Shown: positions 7,832 to 17,511, counted from the first letter of the stretch. The stretch: 46,910 nt of DNA from PNAI01 sp035574295 (GCA_035574295.1 DATLYX010000037.1:1-46910); one strand, 5' to 3'. Made by a program: numbers and translations. The notes: a model not told the origin generated them from the letters alone.

Positions 7832-8935
7832 TCACCGCCCTTCCGCCGCCGCGGCCACCGCGCGCAGCGCCGCTGCGGTGCGCGTTTCCACGCCGAGCTT
7901 CTGGAAGATGTGCTCCAGATGCTTCTGCACCGTGCGCGTGCTGATGCCGAGCAGCATCCCGATTTCGCCGTTCGTTTTGCCCGCGGGCAGGAAGGCGAGA
8001 ATCTGCCGCTCCCGTTCCGTCAGCGGCAGTCCGATGAGTTGCGCGCTGTGTGTTCCGTCGCGCTCGGCCTTCATCACCAGGCAGCAGGCGCCGGCCGCCG
8101 CTCCGTCCGGAATGGCGTGCAGCAGGAGCCGCTTGCCCTCGCGTTTGATTTTGAGCACCGCGTCATCCTGCAAGGCCGCGCGGTCGAGCCCCCAATGGCT
8201 TCTCCGCCGCAACCAGTCATCGACCGGTTGCGGCAGGCGCGGCGCGGATGCCGCCGTTTCGCCGAAAAATTCCGCCAGCAGCCGGAGCGCCGCCGCACTC
8301 GCTTCGATGATGCGGCCATCGCCGCGCACCCGCGCCATCTGCCAGCCGCCGCTGGCGGCGAGGTCGCGCAGCGTGGCGCGGCTCAGTCGCGCCTCCTCGC
8401 GCATCACATTACCCTGATACAGCATCGCCAGCGGCCGCCGGAGCGCCTCCAGCAGCGCGCGCTCCCGGTCCTCGAAGTCGGAACTTTCCCGATTGAACAC
8501 GATGCTGATGACGTTGCGATCGTCGATCTTGAGCGGCAACGCCATCACGTAGTCGATCCCGATGCGCCGATAGTAGTCGGCATAGATCGGCATTTCGCGA
8601 AACCGCAGGACGCTGGTGCAGTCGGTGATGCGTTGCGTCGGCCCGTTCGGCCGGCTGCCGTGAAAGCGCACCAGCGGGTGGGCGCTGAAATGGCGGTTGA
8701 ACGCCGCCTGGTCCTGCTCCGAGATCGCTTCTCCGCGTCGGCCGACGACGTTGCGCCGGCCGCTTTGCAAGTCGCAGATGCTGAGCGTGGTGAGATCGGA
8801 ATCCACGTGTCGCGGCAATTCCTCGAGCACGTTGCGCACGAAGGCCGCGCTGCCGTGATCGGCGGAAAGCGCATGCAGCGCGGCCATCGCCCGCCGCAGT
8901 TCGGAACCGCTCAAGTCGGAAACGACGGAAGCCAT
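7832..8935 (-). CDS. LuxR-family regulator with N-terminal sensor region
   Basis: A 367-residue transcription regulator. The C-terminal 60 residues are a LuxR/GerE helix-turn-helix (LTERERQILAFLPAGKTNGEIG followed by STRTVQKHLEHIFQKLGV). The N-terminal 290 residues look like a GAF/PAS-like sensor: YYRRIGIDYVMALPLKIDDR and FEDRERALLEALRRPLAMLYQ are features seen in GAF-LuxR proteins. I chose the ATG at MASVVSD, though GGGAGG is 14 bases away; a TTG ten codons upstream is an alternative. It lies between a cupin gene and an extradiol dioxygenase gene on the same strand as the latter, so it may control one of them. No phosphoacceptor receiver domain is seen. The ligand is unknown. Confidence 0.87.
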   Translation of the reverse strand: MASVVSDLSGSELRRAMAALHALSADHGSAAFVRNVLEELPRHVDSDLTTLSICDLQSGRRNVVGRRGEAISEQDQAAFNRHFSAHPLVRFHGSRPNGPTQRITDCTSVLRFREMPIYADYYRRIGIDYVMALPLKIDDRNVISIVFNRESSDFEDRERALLEALRRPLAMLYQGNVMREEARLSRATLRDLAASGGWQMARVRGDGRIIEASAAALRLLAEFFGETAASAPRLPQPVDDWLRRRSHWGLDRAALQDDAVLKIKREGKRLLLHAIPDGAAAGACCLVMKAERDGTHSAQLIGLPLTERERQILAFLPAGKTNGEIGMLLGISTRTVQKHLEHIFQKLGVETRTAAALRAVAAAAEGR

Positions 8936-8996
8936 GCGCGCAAGCCTTGCCTCCCGTGACGGCAAAGCCTAGCAGAGCCTGCCACCGGAATGAAGC

Positions 8997-10001
8997 TCAC
9001 GCACCGTCGCCCGCGAGGAACCGTTCAAGGGTAAGCGGCTCTCCCTTTTTCGCCGGCTCGCGCGGCGCGATGCCGGCAAAGCGCGAGGCCTGCTCGAACC
9101 AACTCTTCTGCGCCGGGAACCCCCAAGGGCGACGTTTCAGCGAGGACAAGTTCCAGCGCACCGGCTCGTTCTCGATGTCCATCATCTGGTAGTGCGTGGT
9201 GAACAGCTCGATGCGGTGGCCGTCCGGATCGCGAAAGTAGGCGAACAGCGCGTGTCCGGGCCCGTGCCGACCGGGGCCGAATTCGAGGTTGGCGCCGAAC
9301 CCGTGCGCGCCGGCGATGTCGCAGGCGAGCAGGATATGGGCGGCGTCCGGCACGCTGAACGCCGCGTGATGAAAGCGCGGCCCGGGCCCGTTCACGAACA
9401 CGATGTCGTGCGGATTTCCCTTGCGCTGCAGGAAGACGAACACGAGCTCGTCCGAATGGTCCACCGCGATGTATTCGGAGAGCCGGAACCCGAGCGCGGA
9501 ATAGAACTCGCACGCCTTCTGCACCTCCGGCGTGAGCACCTGCATGTGGTCGATGCGCAACGGGCAGGCACCGCGGTGTTCCTTGAACTGCACGATCAGC
9601 CGCGGCCGCGTTTCCATCGTGGCGCAGAATTCGAGCGGCGTGCCGACCGCGTCGTTCACGTGCAGCGTGCGGCCCTGGTGCGGCGCCTCGACCCATTGGG
9701 CCGGCAGCCCGGCGCGCTCGAAATAGGCCTTGGCCTTCTCCAAATCTTCCTCGGTGTACACGCGCATGCCGACGCGCTCGCACATCGGTTCGTCCGTTGT
9801 GCGCTTGAGCACGAGACTGTGGTGGCACGCCTCCTCGATGCCGCGCAGGTAGAGCGTGTCGGCGGCCGCATCGCTCACTGCCATGCCCAGCGCATCGACG
9901 TAGAAGGCGCGGCTGGCGCCGAGGTCCTTCACCAGCAGCACAACGTGGCTTGCGCGCGTGATGTTGAACGGCGCGGGATAGGCGGCGCGCGGAATGGCCA
10001 T
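8997..10001 (-). CDS. Extradiol ring-cleavage dioxygenase (VOC, catechol 2,3-dioxygenase type) 1
   Basis: A 334-residue two-domain vicinal-oxygen-chelate protein close to catechol and homoprotocatechuate 2,3-dioxygenases. The iron triad is visible in the second domain: His152 (RIDHMQV), His211/212 (RFHHAAFSV) and Glu265 (HRIELFT). The family motif GRHGPGH is at about 244-250. The first domain keeps the fold but not the metal site. AAGGAG seven bases before the ATG supports the start. It should open a catechol-type ring meta to the hydroxyls with O2. The LuxR regulator downstream on the same strand and the tRNA upstream are its neighbours. Substrate cannot be read from sequence. Confidence 0.9.
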   Translation of the reverse strand: MAIPRAAYPAPFNITRASHVVLLVKDLGASRAFYVDALGMAVSDAAADTLYLRGIEEACHHSLVLKRTTDEPMCERVGMRVYTEEDLEKAKAYFERAGLPAQWVEAPHQGRTLHVNDAVGTPLEFCATMETRPRLIVQFKEHRGACPLRIDHMQVLTPEVQKACEFYSALGFRLSEYIAVDHSDELVFVFLQRKGNPHDIVFVNGPGPRFHHAAFSVPDAAHILLACDIAGAHGFGANLEFGPGRHGPGHALFAYFRDPDGHRIELFTTHYQMMDIENEPVRWNLSSLKRRPWGFPAQKSWFEQASRFAGIAPREPAKKGEPLTLERFLAGDGA

Positions 10002-10152
10002 TGCGGTACTCCTTGGCTTGACCGAGAGGATTTCAGGGGCTGCCGGATCACGATGGCGTTTGCCGAACGACAATTGAGCCGACCGCCGCGCCCAACGCAA
10101 CCTCAACCAACGGGTCGGCTGTCGCGCGAATCACCCGCCCCTCAAGGGGCCG

Positions 10153-10188
10153 GCATGGGTCCGGCGTGCAGCATGGGTCCGGCGTGCA
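10153..10188. repeat. 18-bp perfect tandem duplication
   Basis: GCATGGGTCCGGCGTGCA occurs twice head to tail. It is intergenic. Confidence 0.9.
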
Positions 10189-10274
10189 TCGACACATGCG
10201 GCAGACCGCGGCGCCGCGCCGCAACCGGCGCGGTGAAAGGAAAGGGCGGGCGCATCCCGTATCGCCGCTGCGCC

Positions 10275-10300
10275 GCGAATTCTTGCGTGCGAATTCTTGC
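10275..10300. repeat. Direct repeat, 12 bp with 14-bp period
   Basis: GCGAATTCTTGC occurs at 10275-10286 and again at 10289-10300, separated by GT. It lies just upstream of the possible tRNA promoter. Confidence 0.85.
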
Positions 10301-10397
10301 ATGCTTGTGTCGGCGGGTGGGCTTGGCTAGATAGGCGGCATCGACCCGCGAACCCGCGCGCCCTATTCCCGCCACGCGGATTTGCATCTTCGGCTGC

Positions 10398-10487
10398 GGA
10401 GAGGTGGCTGAGTGGTCGAAAGCACCGCACTCGAAATGCGGCATACGGGCAACCGTATCGGGGGTTCGAATCCCTCCCTCTCCGCCA
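10398..10487 (+). tRNA. tRNA-Ser (anticodon CGA)
   Basis: A 90-base class II tRNA with the CCA encoded. Acceptor stem GGAGAGG (10398-10404) pairs with CCTCTCC (10477-10483), followed by discriminator G and CCA. The anticodon stem CCGCA/TGCGG encloses loop CTCGAAA with anticodon CGA at 10432-10434, reading UCG. The long variable arm typical of serine tRNAs contains CATACGGGCAACCGTAT. The T-loop is TTCGAAT with stem GGGGG/CCCTC. A 6-bp hairpin ACGCTT/AAGCGT follows at 10490-10505 without a T-run. Confidence 0.97.
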
Positions 10488-10669
10488 CAACGCTTCCGCA
10501 AGCGTCGCGCCGCCAATGTGAGGGCGTTCCTGATTGCTATGGATCGCCCGCGTGGGCGCTCTCGTGATGTCAGGCCGCGCGTCTTGAGCGGTTTGCACTC
10601 TCGGATTCGCACGCTTTCCGATGGGGGATCGCGACCCGAGTTTGCCGCACGCTTCCGGCCGTCAGCAAG

Positions 10670-10725
10670 CGTAGCAATCTTAGCCCGGATGGAGCGCAGC
10701 GAAAGCCGGGGCTGACCTTGCTACG
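10670..10725. repeat. Palindromic repeat (AGCCCGGATGGAGCG type)
   Basis: CGTAGCAA (10670-10677) and TTGCTACG (10718-10725) frame a core reading TAGCCCGGATGGAGCGCAGC followed by GAAAGCCGGG. This form recurs between genes in many proteobacterial genomes (from memory). It lies between the tRNA and tctA. Confidence 0.7.
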
Positions 10726-10754
10726 CACTCCCGTGCTCGCTCCAATCCAACATC

Positions 10755-12251
10755 TCACCCCGTCGCCGTGTCGCGTCGCCGCTTGAGCGCCGGCAGCACC
10801 AGCACCAGAAGCAGCAGCGCCGTCGCGATGATGAAGGTGAGGCTGATCGGCCGCTGCACGAACACCAGCGCATCCCCGCCCGACATCAGCATGGCCCGCC
10901 GCAAGTGCTCCTCCACCATCGGCCCGAGCACGAAGCCGAGCAACAGCGGCGCCGGATTGAACCCGAGCTTCAGCCACAAAAATCCCACCACCGCGAACAG
11001 CGCGGTGAGATAAATGTCGATCGCGTTGTTGTTCACGCTGTAGATGCCGATGGCCGAGAACGCCATGATCGCAGGGAACAAGAGGCGATAGGGCACTTTC
11101 AGGATCCGCACCCACAGGCCCACCAGCGGCAGATTGAGCACCACCAGCATCAGGTTGCCGATCCACATCGAGGCGATCAGCCCCCAGAACAGTTCCGGCC
11201 GCGTGGTCATCACCTGCGGCCCCGGCTGGATGCCGTGGATGGTGAGCGCCCCGAGCATCAGCGCCATCACCCCGCTCGCCGGCAGCCCGAGCGTGAGCAT
11301 GGGGATGAACTTGCATTGCGCATCCGCGTTGTTGGCCGATTCCGGCCCGGCCACGCCTTCGATCGCGCCGCGCCCGAACCGCGACGGATCGGCGGCAAGC
11401 TTCTTCTCCAGGATGTAGGAGGACAGCGACGCCACCGCAGGCCCTGTGCCCGGCAGCACGCCGAAGAACGCGCCGATGCCGGTGCCGCGCAGGATCGGGC
11501 CGAACGAGGCGCGCAGGTCCTCCCGCGTCGGCATCAGGTTCTTGATCGCGCCCGTGAACACCTGCCGCTCCTCGCGCTGGCCGAGGTTGTTGATGATCTC
11601 GCCCACCGCGAACACGCCGACCGCCACCACCACAAAGCCGATGCCGTCGGTGAGCTCGGTGATGCCGAAGGAGAAACGCGGGATGCCGGTGTTCACGTCA
11701 TTGCCCACGATGCCGAGCAGAAGCCCGAGCCCCACCATGGCCAGCGAGCGGATCATGTCGCCCTCCGACAGCACCGCGGCGGCCACGAGCCCCATCAGCA
11801 TCAGCGAAAAATATTCCGGCGCGCCGAACTTGAGCGCGAATTCCGCAAGCGGCGGCCCGGCGAGCGCGATCAACAGCGTGCCCGCCGTGCCGGCCACGAA
11901 CGATCCGATCGCGGCGATCGCCAGCGCCGGCCCCGCGCGCCCCTGCCGCGCCATCTGGTAGCCGTCGATGCAGGTGACCACCGCGCTGGTCTCGCCCGGC
12001 AGGTTCACCAGGATCGCCGTGGTCGAGCCGCCGTACTGCGCGCCGTAATAGATGCCGGCGAGCATGATCAAGGCGCCCACCGGCCCGACGTTGAAGGTGA
12101 TCGGCAACAGGATCGCGATGGTGGCGAGCGGCCCGATGCCCGGCAGCACGCCGATCAGCGTGCCCACCATCACGCCGAGGAAGCAATAGCCGAGGTTCTG
12201 CAGCGTGACCGCGACCGAGAAGCCGAACGCGAGGTTGCTGAGCAGATCCAT
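10755..12251 (-). CDS. tctA: Tripartite tricarboxylate transporter, large permease subunit TctA
   Basis: A 498-residue integral membrane protein with about eleven or twelve hydrophobic segments, the large permease of a Tct uptake system driven by ion gradients. Family motifs are visible: GVLPGIGPLATIAILLP at about 38-55, YGAQYGGSTTAILVNLPGE at about 70-90, and GVLPGTGPAVASLSSY near 265. Length matches TctA. It starts seven bases after the tctB stop, so tctB and tctA are co-translated or tightly coupled. With tctC upstream it makes a complete system. Substrates of the family range from citrate to aromatic acids such as terephthalate; the one here is unknown. Confidence 0.94.
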   Translation of the reverse strand: MDLLSNLAFGFSVAVTLQNLGYCFLGVMVGTLIGVLPGIGPLATIAILLPITFNVGPVGALIMLAGIYYGAQYGGSTTAILVNLPGETSAVVTCIDGYQMARQGRAGPALAIAAIGSFVAGTAGTLLIALAGPPLAEFALKFGAPEYFSLMLMGLVAAAVLSEGDMIRSLAMVGLGLLLGIVGNDVNTGIPRFSFGITELTDGIGFVVVAVGVFAVGEIINNLGQREERQVFTGAIKNLMPTREDLRASFGPILRGTGIGAFFGVLPGTGPAVASLSSYILEKKLAADPSRFGRGAIEGVAGPESANNADAQCKFIPMLTLGLPASGVMALMLGALTIHGIQPGPQVMTTRPELFWGLIASMWIGNLMLVVLNLPLVGLWVRILKVPYRLLFPAIMAFSAIGIYSVNNNAIDIYLTALFAVVGFLWLKLGFNPAPLLLGFVLGPMVEEHLRRAMLMSGGDALVFVQRPISLTFIIATALLLLVLVLPALKRRRDTATG

Positions 12252-12258
12252 GGCGCCG

Positions 12259-12711
12259 TCAGAAGCCGACGATGAGCGGGTAGGGCATCTGCAGGCCGAA
12301 GCTGAAGATCGCGACGCACAGGACGGTGAGCACCACGGTCAACAGCGCCACCTCGCCGAGCCGGAATTCGCTGCCGGCCAGCGCCGAGCCGAAGATCACG
12401 ACCGCCAGCGCCGGCACGAATCCGGCGCGGTCCATCAACACGCCGAACAGCACGAACGACGCCGGCAGAATGATCAGCGCGCGGATCGACCAGCCGCCGA
12501 CGATCGTTTCGCCGCCGCGCAGACCGCGCGCCAGCAGCACGAGCCCGAACAGCGCCAAAATCCCGCCGAGCACGCTCGGGAAATAGCCCGGCCCCATGCG
12601 CGAGACGGTTCCGAATGGATAGTCGCGCGCAATCACCACCGTGGCGACGCCGACCGCGATCAGCATCGCGCCCGCCCAGAAATCCTTGTTGTTTCGGATA
12701 TCTCGGTTCAT
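12259..12711 (-). CDS. tctB: Tripartite tricarboxylate transporter, small permease subunit TctB
   Basis: A 150-residue membrane protein with four predicted transmembrane segments. The TctB signature is seen early as GTVSRMGPGYFP at about 34-45. It forms the membrane complex with TctA, encoded immediately downstream. No ribosome-binding site is obvious before the ATG. A 144-bp palindromic repeat separates it from tctC, so TctC, needed in greater amount, may be expressed more strongly than the permease. Confidence 0.92.
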   Translation of the reverse strand: MNRDIRNNKDFWAGAMLIAVGVATVVIARDYPFGTVSRMGPGYFPSVLGGILALFGLVLLARGLRGGETIVGGWSIRALIILPASFVLFGVLMDRAGFVPALAVVIFGSALAGSEFRLGEVALLTVVLTVLCVAIFSFGLQMPYPLIVGF

Positions 12712-12736
12712 GCGAATTCGTTTGCACGTGTTTTAT

Positions 12737-12880
12737 CGTGTCCCGGACGCGGTGCAGCGTGGAGCGAAGCGGAACGCTGCACCGCAGATCCGGGACCGTT
12801 CCATCCGCGGAGTTCGTAACGGTCCCGGCTCTGCAGCGCGGTACCGCGCTTCCTTCGTGCTGCGCTGCGCCCGGGATACG
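12737..12880. repeat. Palindromic repeat, family 2 copy b, inside the tct operon
   Basis: It starts CGTGTCCCGG and ends CCGGGATACG (one mismatch to the perfect complement). Inner segments GGGACCGTTCC and GTAACGGTCCCGG match the 7613-7755 copy. It lies in the tctC-tctB gap, where a stable transcript structure could protect the tctC message or cut downstream expression. Confidence 0.8.
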
Positions 12881-12909
12881 AGGGGCGATCCTGCATTCAA
12901 GACCGGGAG

Positions 12910-13869
12910 CTACTGCGCCTTGATGTTTCCCTCTTTGACCACGCGTCCCCACTTGGTCATTTCGGTCTGGATGAACTTGCCGAATTCCTCCGGGCTCATT
13001 TGCACGATGTCGGCGCCCTCGCGCGCGAACTGCTCCTTCACCGCCGGCGTGTTCTGCACCTCGCCGATGGCCTTGTGCAGCTTGGCGACGATCGGCTGCG
13101 GCGTGCCGGCCGGCGCCACGATCCCCCACCAGTTGACCGCGCGATAGGTTGGCACGCCCGCCTCGGCCACGGTCGGCACGTCCGGCAGCACCGGGCTGCG
13201 CTTGTCGCCGCCCGTGGCCAGCGCCTTGAGTTTACCGGACTTCAGATGCGGCGTGGTCTGCACCAGCGAGGAGAACACGATCTTGGTGTGGCCGCCGATC
13301 ACGTCGATCATCGACGGGCCGCCGCCCTTGAACGGAACGTGCAGGAGATCGACACCGGCCTCCAGCTTGAACAATTCGCCGCCCAGATGCTGGAAGCTGC
13401 CTACGCCCGCCGAGGCATATTGCAGCTTGCCGGGCTCCTTCTTGGCGAGCGCGATCAGCTCCTTGATCGAGTTCACCGGCAGCCCCGGATTGATCGCCAC
13501 CACATTCGGCCCGGAGGCGAGAATGCCGACCGGCGTGAACGATTTGATCGGGTCGTACTTGAGCGTGTAGAGCCACGGATTGACCGTGTGCGCGATCGAA
13601 ATGATCAGGAGCGTATAGCCGTCGTTGGGCGAATTGGCCGCCACCTCGGTGCCGATCACGCCGCCGGCGCCGGCGCGGTTGTCGACGATCACCTGCTTGC
13701 CGAGCTTCTCGGAAAGCTGCGTGGCGATCATCCGACCGACCACGTCGTTGCTGCCGCCGGGCGGGAACGGGATGATCAGCCGCACCGGTTTGGTCGGGTA
13801 ATCCTGGGCCGCAGCGGTAGCGGTAAGCGCCACCAGGAAGGCGGCGGCTTTGAGCAAGAGCGAGCGCAT
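12910..13869 (-). CDS. tctC: Tripartite tricarboxylate transporter substrate-binding protein (Bug family)
   Basis: A 319-residue periplasmic binding protein. Residues 1-21 are a Sec signal peptide ending AAAQ. Family motifs are intact: YPTKPVRLIIPFPPGGSNDVVGR at about 24-46 in the mature N-terminus, the NRAGAGGVIGTEVAA loop, and VPTVAEAGVP in the C-terminal half. GGAGG six bases upstream fixes the start. It delivers ligand to the TctAB permease encoded next. Bug proteins bind carboxylated ligands through two water molecules and typically lack an arginine in the site, so ligand prediction is poor. A deleted relic of a second such gene lies at 22216-22457. Confidence 0.94.
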   Translation of the reverse strand: MRSLLLKAAAFLVALTATAAAQDYPTKPVRLIIPFPPGGSNDVVGRMIATQLSEKLGKQVIVDNRAGAGGVIGTEVAANSPNDGYTLLIISIAHTVNPWLYTLKYDPIKSFTPVGILASGPNVVAINPGLPVNSIKELIALAKKEPGKLQYASAGVGSFQHLGGELFKLEAGVDLLHVPFKGGGPSMIDVIGGHTKIVFSSLVQTTPHLKSGKLKALATGGDKRSPVLPDVPTVAEAGVPTYRAVNWWGIVAPAGTPQPIVAKLHKAIGEVQNTPAVKEQFAREGADIVQMSPEEFGKFIQTEMTKWGRVVKEGNIKAQ

Positions 13870-14022
13870 GCATATCCTCCCGGTAAAAGGCCGCGGATGC
13901 CGCGCGCCGCACGCGCGTTCCTTGGCCTCGTTGCCGGCCTGAGGTTATACTGGGAATGGCGGCGCCGAAACAGCGGCCGTACGATAAGGCCGCCGACGGT
14001 CGCCGCGGGACGAGGGCGCACC

Positions 14023-14829
<807 letters not shown>

Positions 14830-14921
14830 CGCTGCGATCTCGTTTTCAGTTGCCGTTCACTGTAATGAGATAAAATCAAAAACTCGCGCAAACCGCCGGG
14901 GATTGAGGGGATTGGGAGGCT

Positions 14922-16181
14922 ATGCGCGTTGTTCGGTGTTTGTGTGTCGCCGCGGCGGTCGCGGCGGGGTACTCTGTTGCGGTTCCTGCCGGGGCCGACA
15001 CCCGGCCGGCACCCGCGCCCGGGTCGGAAGGCGCGAAGGCTGTGGAGAAGCCGCCGGCCTGGTTCCGGCTTCCCGGCGCCCAGCTCAAGCCGGTGTCCTG
15101 GAGTGAGATCGGCGGCTGGGAGGAGGATGACCACGCCGCAGCGTTCCAAACTTTTCTGAAAAGCTGCAAGGTCATTGTGGAAGGCGCGCCGGCCCGCCTT
15201 GCCAACCGTCCATTATATTCCGCGCTGCAGGCCGTTTGCCGCCGCGCGATCAAAGAGGGTGCTCGCGACCGCGATGCGGCGAAAATTTTCTTCGAGCGCA
15301 ATTTTCATCCGGTGCGGATCATGCCGCGCGGTCAGAGCGAAGGATTCCTCACCGGCTATTACGAACCGATCATTGAGGGTTCGTTGAAGCCGGACGGCAA
15401 GTTCACCGTGCCGCTCTATCGTGCGCCGCCGGACCTCCGCCGGCCCTATTACGATCGCGCCGCGATCGAAGACGGCGTCCTGGCCGGTCGCAACCTGGAA
15501 ATCTGCTGGCTGAAAGACCCGACCGACCTGTTCTTCGCGCAAATCCAGGGTTCGGCGCGCGTCAAGCTCGACAACGGCAAGATTCTGCGCCTCAACTACA
15601 GCGCCCAGAACGGCTGGCCTTACACGCCGATCGGAAAATTTCTCATCGACCGGGAGATCGTGCCCCGGGAGGAAATGTCCATGCAGCGCATCCGCGAATG
15701 GATCGAGGCCAACCCGAAAGAAGGCCGGGAGCTCCGGCGCCGCAATAGGTCGTTCGTTTTCTTCCGCACGACCGGGTTCGACGAGCACGAGGAGCCGGTC
15801 GGCGCGCAGGGCGTGCCGCTCACGCCCGGCCGTTCGATCGCGGTCGACCGGTTCCTGCATGTGTACGGCACGCCGTTCTTCATCGAGGCCGAGCTCCCGC
15901 TCGACGGCGACCGGTGCGAGAACCCGCTGCGACGGCTGTGGATCGCCCAGGACACCGGCGGCGCGATCCGCGGACCGGCGCGTGCCGACCTCTACTTCGG
16001 TGCCGGCGACGGCCACGCCGCCGTGGCCGGACGCATTCGCCATCCCGGCCGCTTCACCGTTCTCGTGCCGCGCGACGTCGATCGAAAGCCTCAATTCGCG
16101 CCGCGCCGGCGGCCGCCGGAAGCGGCATCCGAGCCGCCCCTCGTCGATCAAAATCCGGAAGCCGGCATCCGGCGCGAATAG
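14922..16181 (+). CDS. mltA: Membrane-bound lytic murein transglycosylase A
   Basis: A 419-residue exported peptidoglycan lytic transglycosylase that cleaves the MurNAc-GlcNAc bond, forming 1,6-anhydro ends. Residues 1-26 look like a signal peptide with an AGA-D cleavage site; there is no lipobox, so it would be periplasmic rather than a lipoprotein as in E. coli. The MltA barrel has the family motif GFLTGYYEPIIEGS at about 145-158. The C-terminal 3D domain carries the catalytic Asp in AQDTGGAIRGPARADLYFG followed by HAAVAGRI. GGGAGG precedes the ATG closely. It is divergent in function from its catabolic neighbours and stands alone. Confidence 0.93.
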   Translation: MRVVRCLCVAAAVAAGYSVAVPAGADTRPAPAPGSEGAKAVEKPPAWFRLPGAQLKPVSWSEIGGWEEDDHAAAFQTFLKSCKVIVEGAPARLANRPLYSALQAVCRRAIKEGARDRDAAKIFFERNFHPVRIMPRGQSEGFLTGYYEPIIEGSLKPDGKFTVPLYRAPPDLRRPYYDRAAIEDGVLAGRNLEICWLKDPTDLFFAQIQGSARVKLDNGKILRLNYSAQNGWPYTPIGKFLIDREIVPREEMSMQRIREWIEANPKEGRELRRRNRSFVFFRTTGFDEHEEPVGAQGVPLTPGRSIAVDRFLHVYGTPFFIEAELPLDGDRCENPLRRLWIAQDTGGAIRGPARADLYFGAGDGHAAVAGRIRHPGRFTVLVPRDVDRKPQFAPRRRPPEAASEPPLVDQNPEAGIRRE

Positions 16182-16241
16182 CGCAGCGCGGTCTGTCCGG
16201 GATGCAGCGCAACGCTCTGAATGAATTGCGCGTTGCAAAAA

Positions 16242-17480
16242 TCACGCCGCAAGATTGCCGAAGCGTCGCAAATTCTCCCGCTGCTTCTCGTTGCGCGGCG
16301 CAAGTTTGAACAGCCGCGCCGCGGTGCCGCCCAAGATGTTGTGCTTGGCCTTCTCGGACAGGAACGGCAAATCGTAGATCGTGCTCGGCAAATCGAAGTC
16401 CCAGTGCGGATAATCGGATGAATAGAGAAGCTGCGTCTCCGCATTGATCATGCGGAACGTCACCTCCATGGCGCCCTTGTCCTGCACCTCCATCGGCTGC
16501 GAGGAATAGTACATCTCGCGCATGTATTCGCTCGGCTTTTTCTTGAGCAACGGCGCTTCGGAAGGCCGCAGCATGTATTCGTGGTCGAGCCGCTGCATCA
16601 GGAACGGGATCCACGCGAGGCCGGATTCGATCCAGATCACCGGCAGCTTCGGAAACCGCTCGGGCATTCCGTTGATCACCCAGTTGGTGCAGTTGAGCAC
16701 GTTGTACCACGTGAACCCGAGCGCATGCGCGGACAGAAATCGGTTGCAGCTTCGGAAGATCGGCTCGCCCCAGTTCGGCCCCGAGTGGAACGACAGCACC
16801 AGCCCGCGCTCCTCCATGGCGCGGTAGACTTTCATATAGGCGTTGTCGTGCACCGCCATGTGGTTGCGCACGGTGGTGACCATGAAGCCGCCCACGTGCT
16901 TGCGATGACCGAAAGTCTCCACTTGGCGGAACGACTCGTCGGGGTCGGAGAACGGCAGGCACAGCATGGAAAAGAACCGGCCGCCGCCCTCCGGCAGCAC
17001 CTTCTCGGTGAGCCAGCGGTTGTAGGCCCAGCACAGATCCACCTCCATCTCCTTCTGCGGATGCAGGCCGAGCGACAGCATGCCGGTGGGGAACAGGCAG
17101 GAATAATCGACGCCCATGGCGTCCATCCAGCGGTGGCCGAGCACGACGTCGCGGATCTTGCCCTCCGGCGTCTTCTCCGAGGCGCGCAGCGGATAGCGCG
17201 TCACCCGCCCGCCCATGTCCTGATAGCCGATGTTCTGCGGCATGATCGTGCCGCGGCTTTTCGCGCGTGCCGACAGCGCGAGCTGGCGCAGCACGTCGTT
17301 CTCCATGTAGGGCAGGATTTCGCCGAGGTGCTCGTTCTCGTAGTGGTGCGCATCCACGTCCACGATCAGCATGTCATCGAATTTGCGTTGTACCGCCTGC
17401 TTGCGCGCATGCGCGAGCAGCCGCGAAGTGTTGAGCTCCTCGACCGATACGCGCCGCCCGCGATCAGCGATGAGGTCCAT
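16242..17480 (-). CDS. Amidohydrolase-2 family metal-dependent hydrolase
   Basis: A 412-residue TIM-barrel protein of the amidohydrolase-2 family (COG2159), whose members decarboxylate or hydrolyse aromatic acids. The N-terminal metal motif reads VDVDAHHYE at about 41-49, a later His is in LSFHSGPNWGE, and the catalytic Asp is in YSSDYPHWD near 360. AGGAG eight bases before the ATG supports the start. It is the last gene of a three-gene unit (Rieske ferredoxin, unknown 128-residue protein, this enzyme), with 31 bases between it and the middle gene. Enzymes of this type often act next to ring-cleaving dioxygenases, and one is encoded divergently at 18374. Confidence 0.88.
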   Translation of the reverse strand: MDLIADRGRRVSVEELNTSRLLAHARKQAVQRKFDDMLIVDVDAHHYENEHLGEILPYMENDVLRQLALSARAKSRGTIMPQNIGYQDMGGRVTRYPLRASEKTPEGKIRDVVLGHRWMDAMGVDYSCLFPTGMLSLGLHPQKEMEVDLCWAYNRWLTEKVLPEGGGRFFSMLCLPFSDPDESFRQVETFGHRKHVGGFMVTTVRNHMAVHDNAYMKVYRAMEERGLVLSFHSGPNWGEPIFRSCNRFLSAHALGFTWYNVLNCTNWVINGMPERFPKLPVIWIESGLAWIPFLMQRLDHEYMLRPSEAPLLKKKPSEYMREMYYSSQPMEVQDKGAMEVTFRMINAETQLLYSSDYPHWDFDLPSTIYDLPFLSEKAKHNILGGTAARLFKLAPRNEKQRENLRRFGNLAA

Positions 17481-17511
17481 GATGGGTCTCCTCGAACATC
17501 GAATGGCCAGC

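Larger units (their letters stand above)
10002..10397. other. Spacer before tRNA-Ser with short tandem duplications
   Basis: Almost 400 bases without a gene I can support. It holds an exact 18-bp duplication (10153-10188) and a 12-bp direct repeat with 14-bp period (10275-10300). A weak promoter-like pair, TTGTGT (10305-10310) and TAGATA (10328-10333) with a 17-base spacer, could serve the tRNA. Confidence 0.5.

Noticed and set aside
10398..10487. Genomic island inserted at tRNA-Ser
   Set aside because: No integrase gene is adjacent and I saw no second copy of the tRNA 3' end in the window.
10142..10612. Minus-strand frame containing GGEGGIRTPDT and similar
   Set aside because: It is the translated complement of tRNA-Ser, a well-known false gene in databases.
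10905..12275. A 456-codon open frame opposite tctA
   Set aside because: It is a shadow of the transporter gene, very rich in His/Arg/Asp; tctA has clear membrane segments and motifs.
14850..14876. Promoter TTGCCG / TAAAAT before mltA
   Set aside because: The spacer is only 15 bases and the -35 is weak, so it is not listed as a feature.
16209..16236. Terminator between the convergent mltA and amidohydrolase genes
   Set aside because: A 7-bp stem GCAACGC/GCGTTGC exists, but it is followed by A residues on the plus strand and by no T-run on the minus strand.
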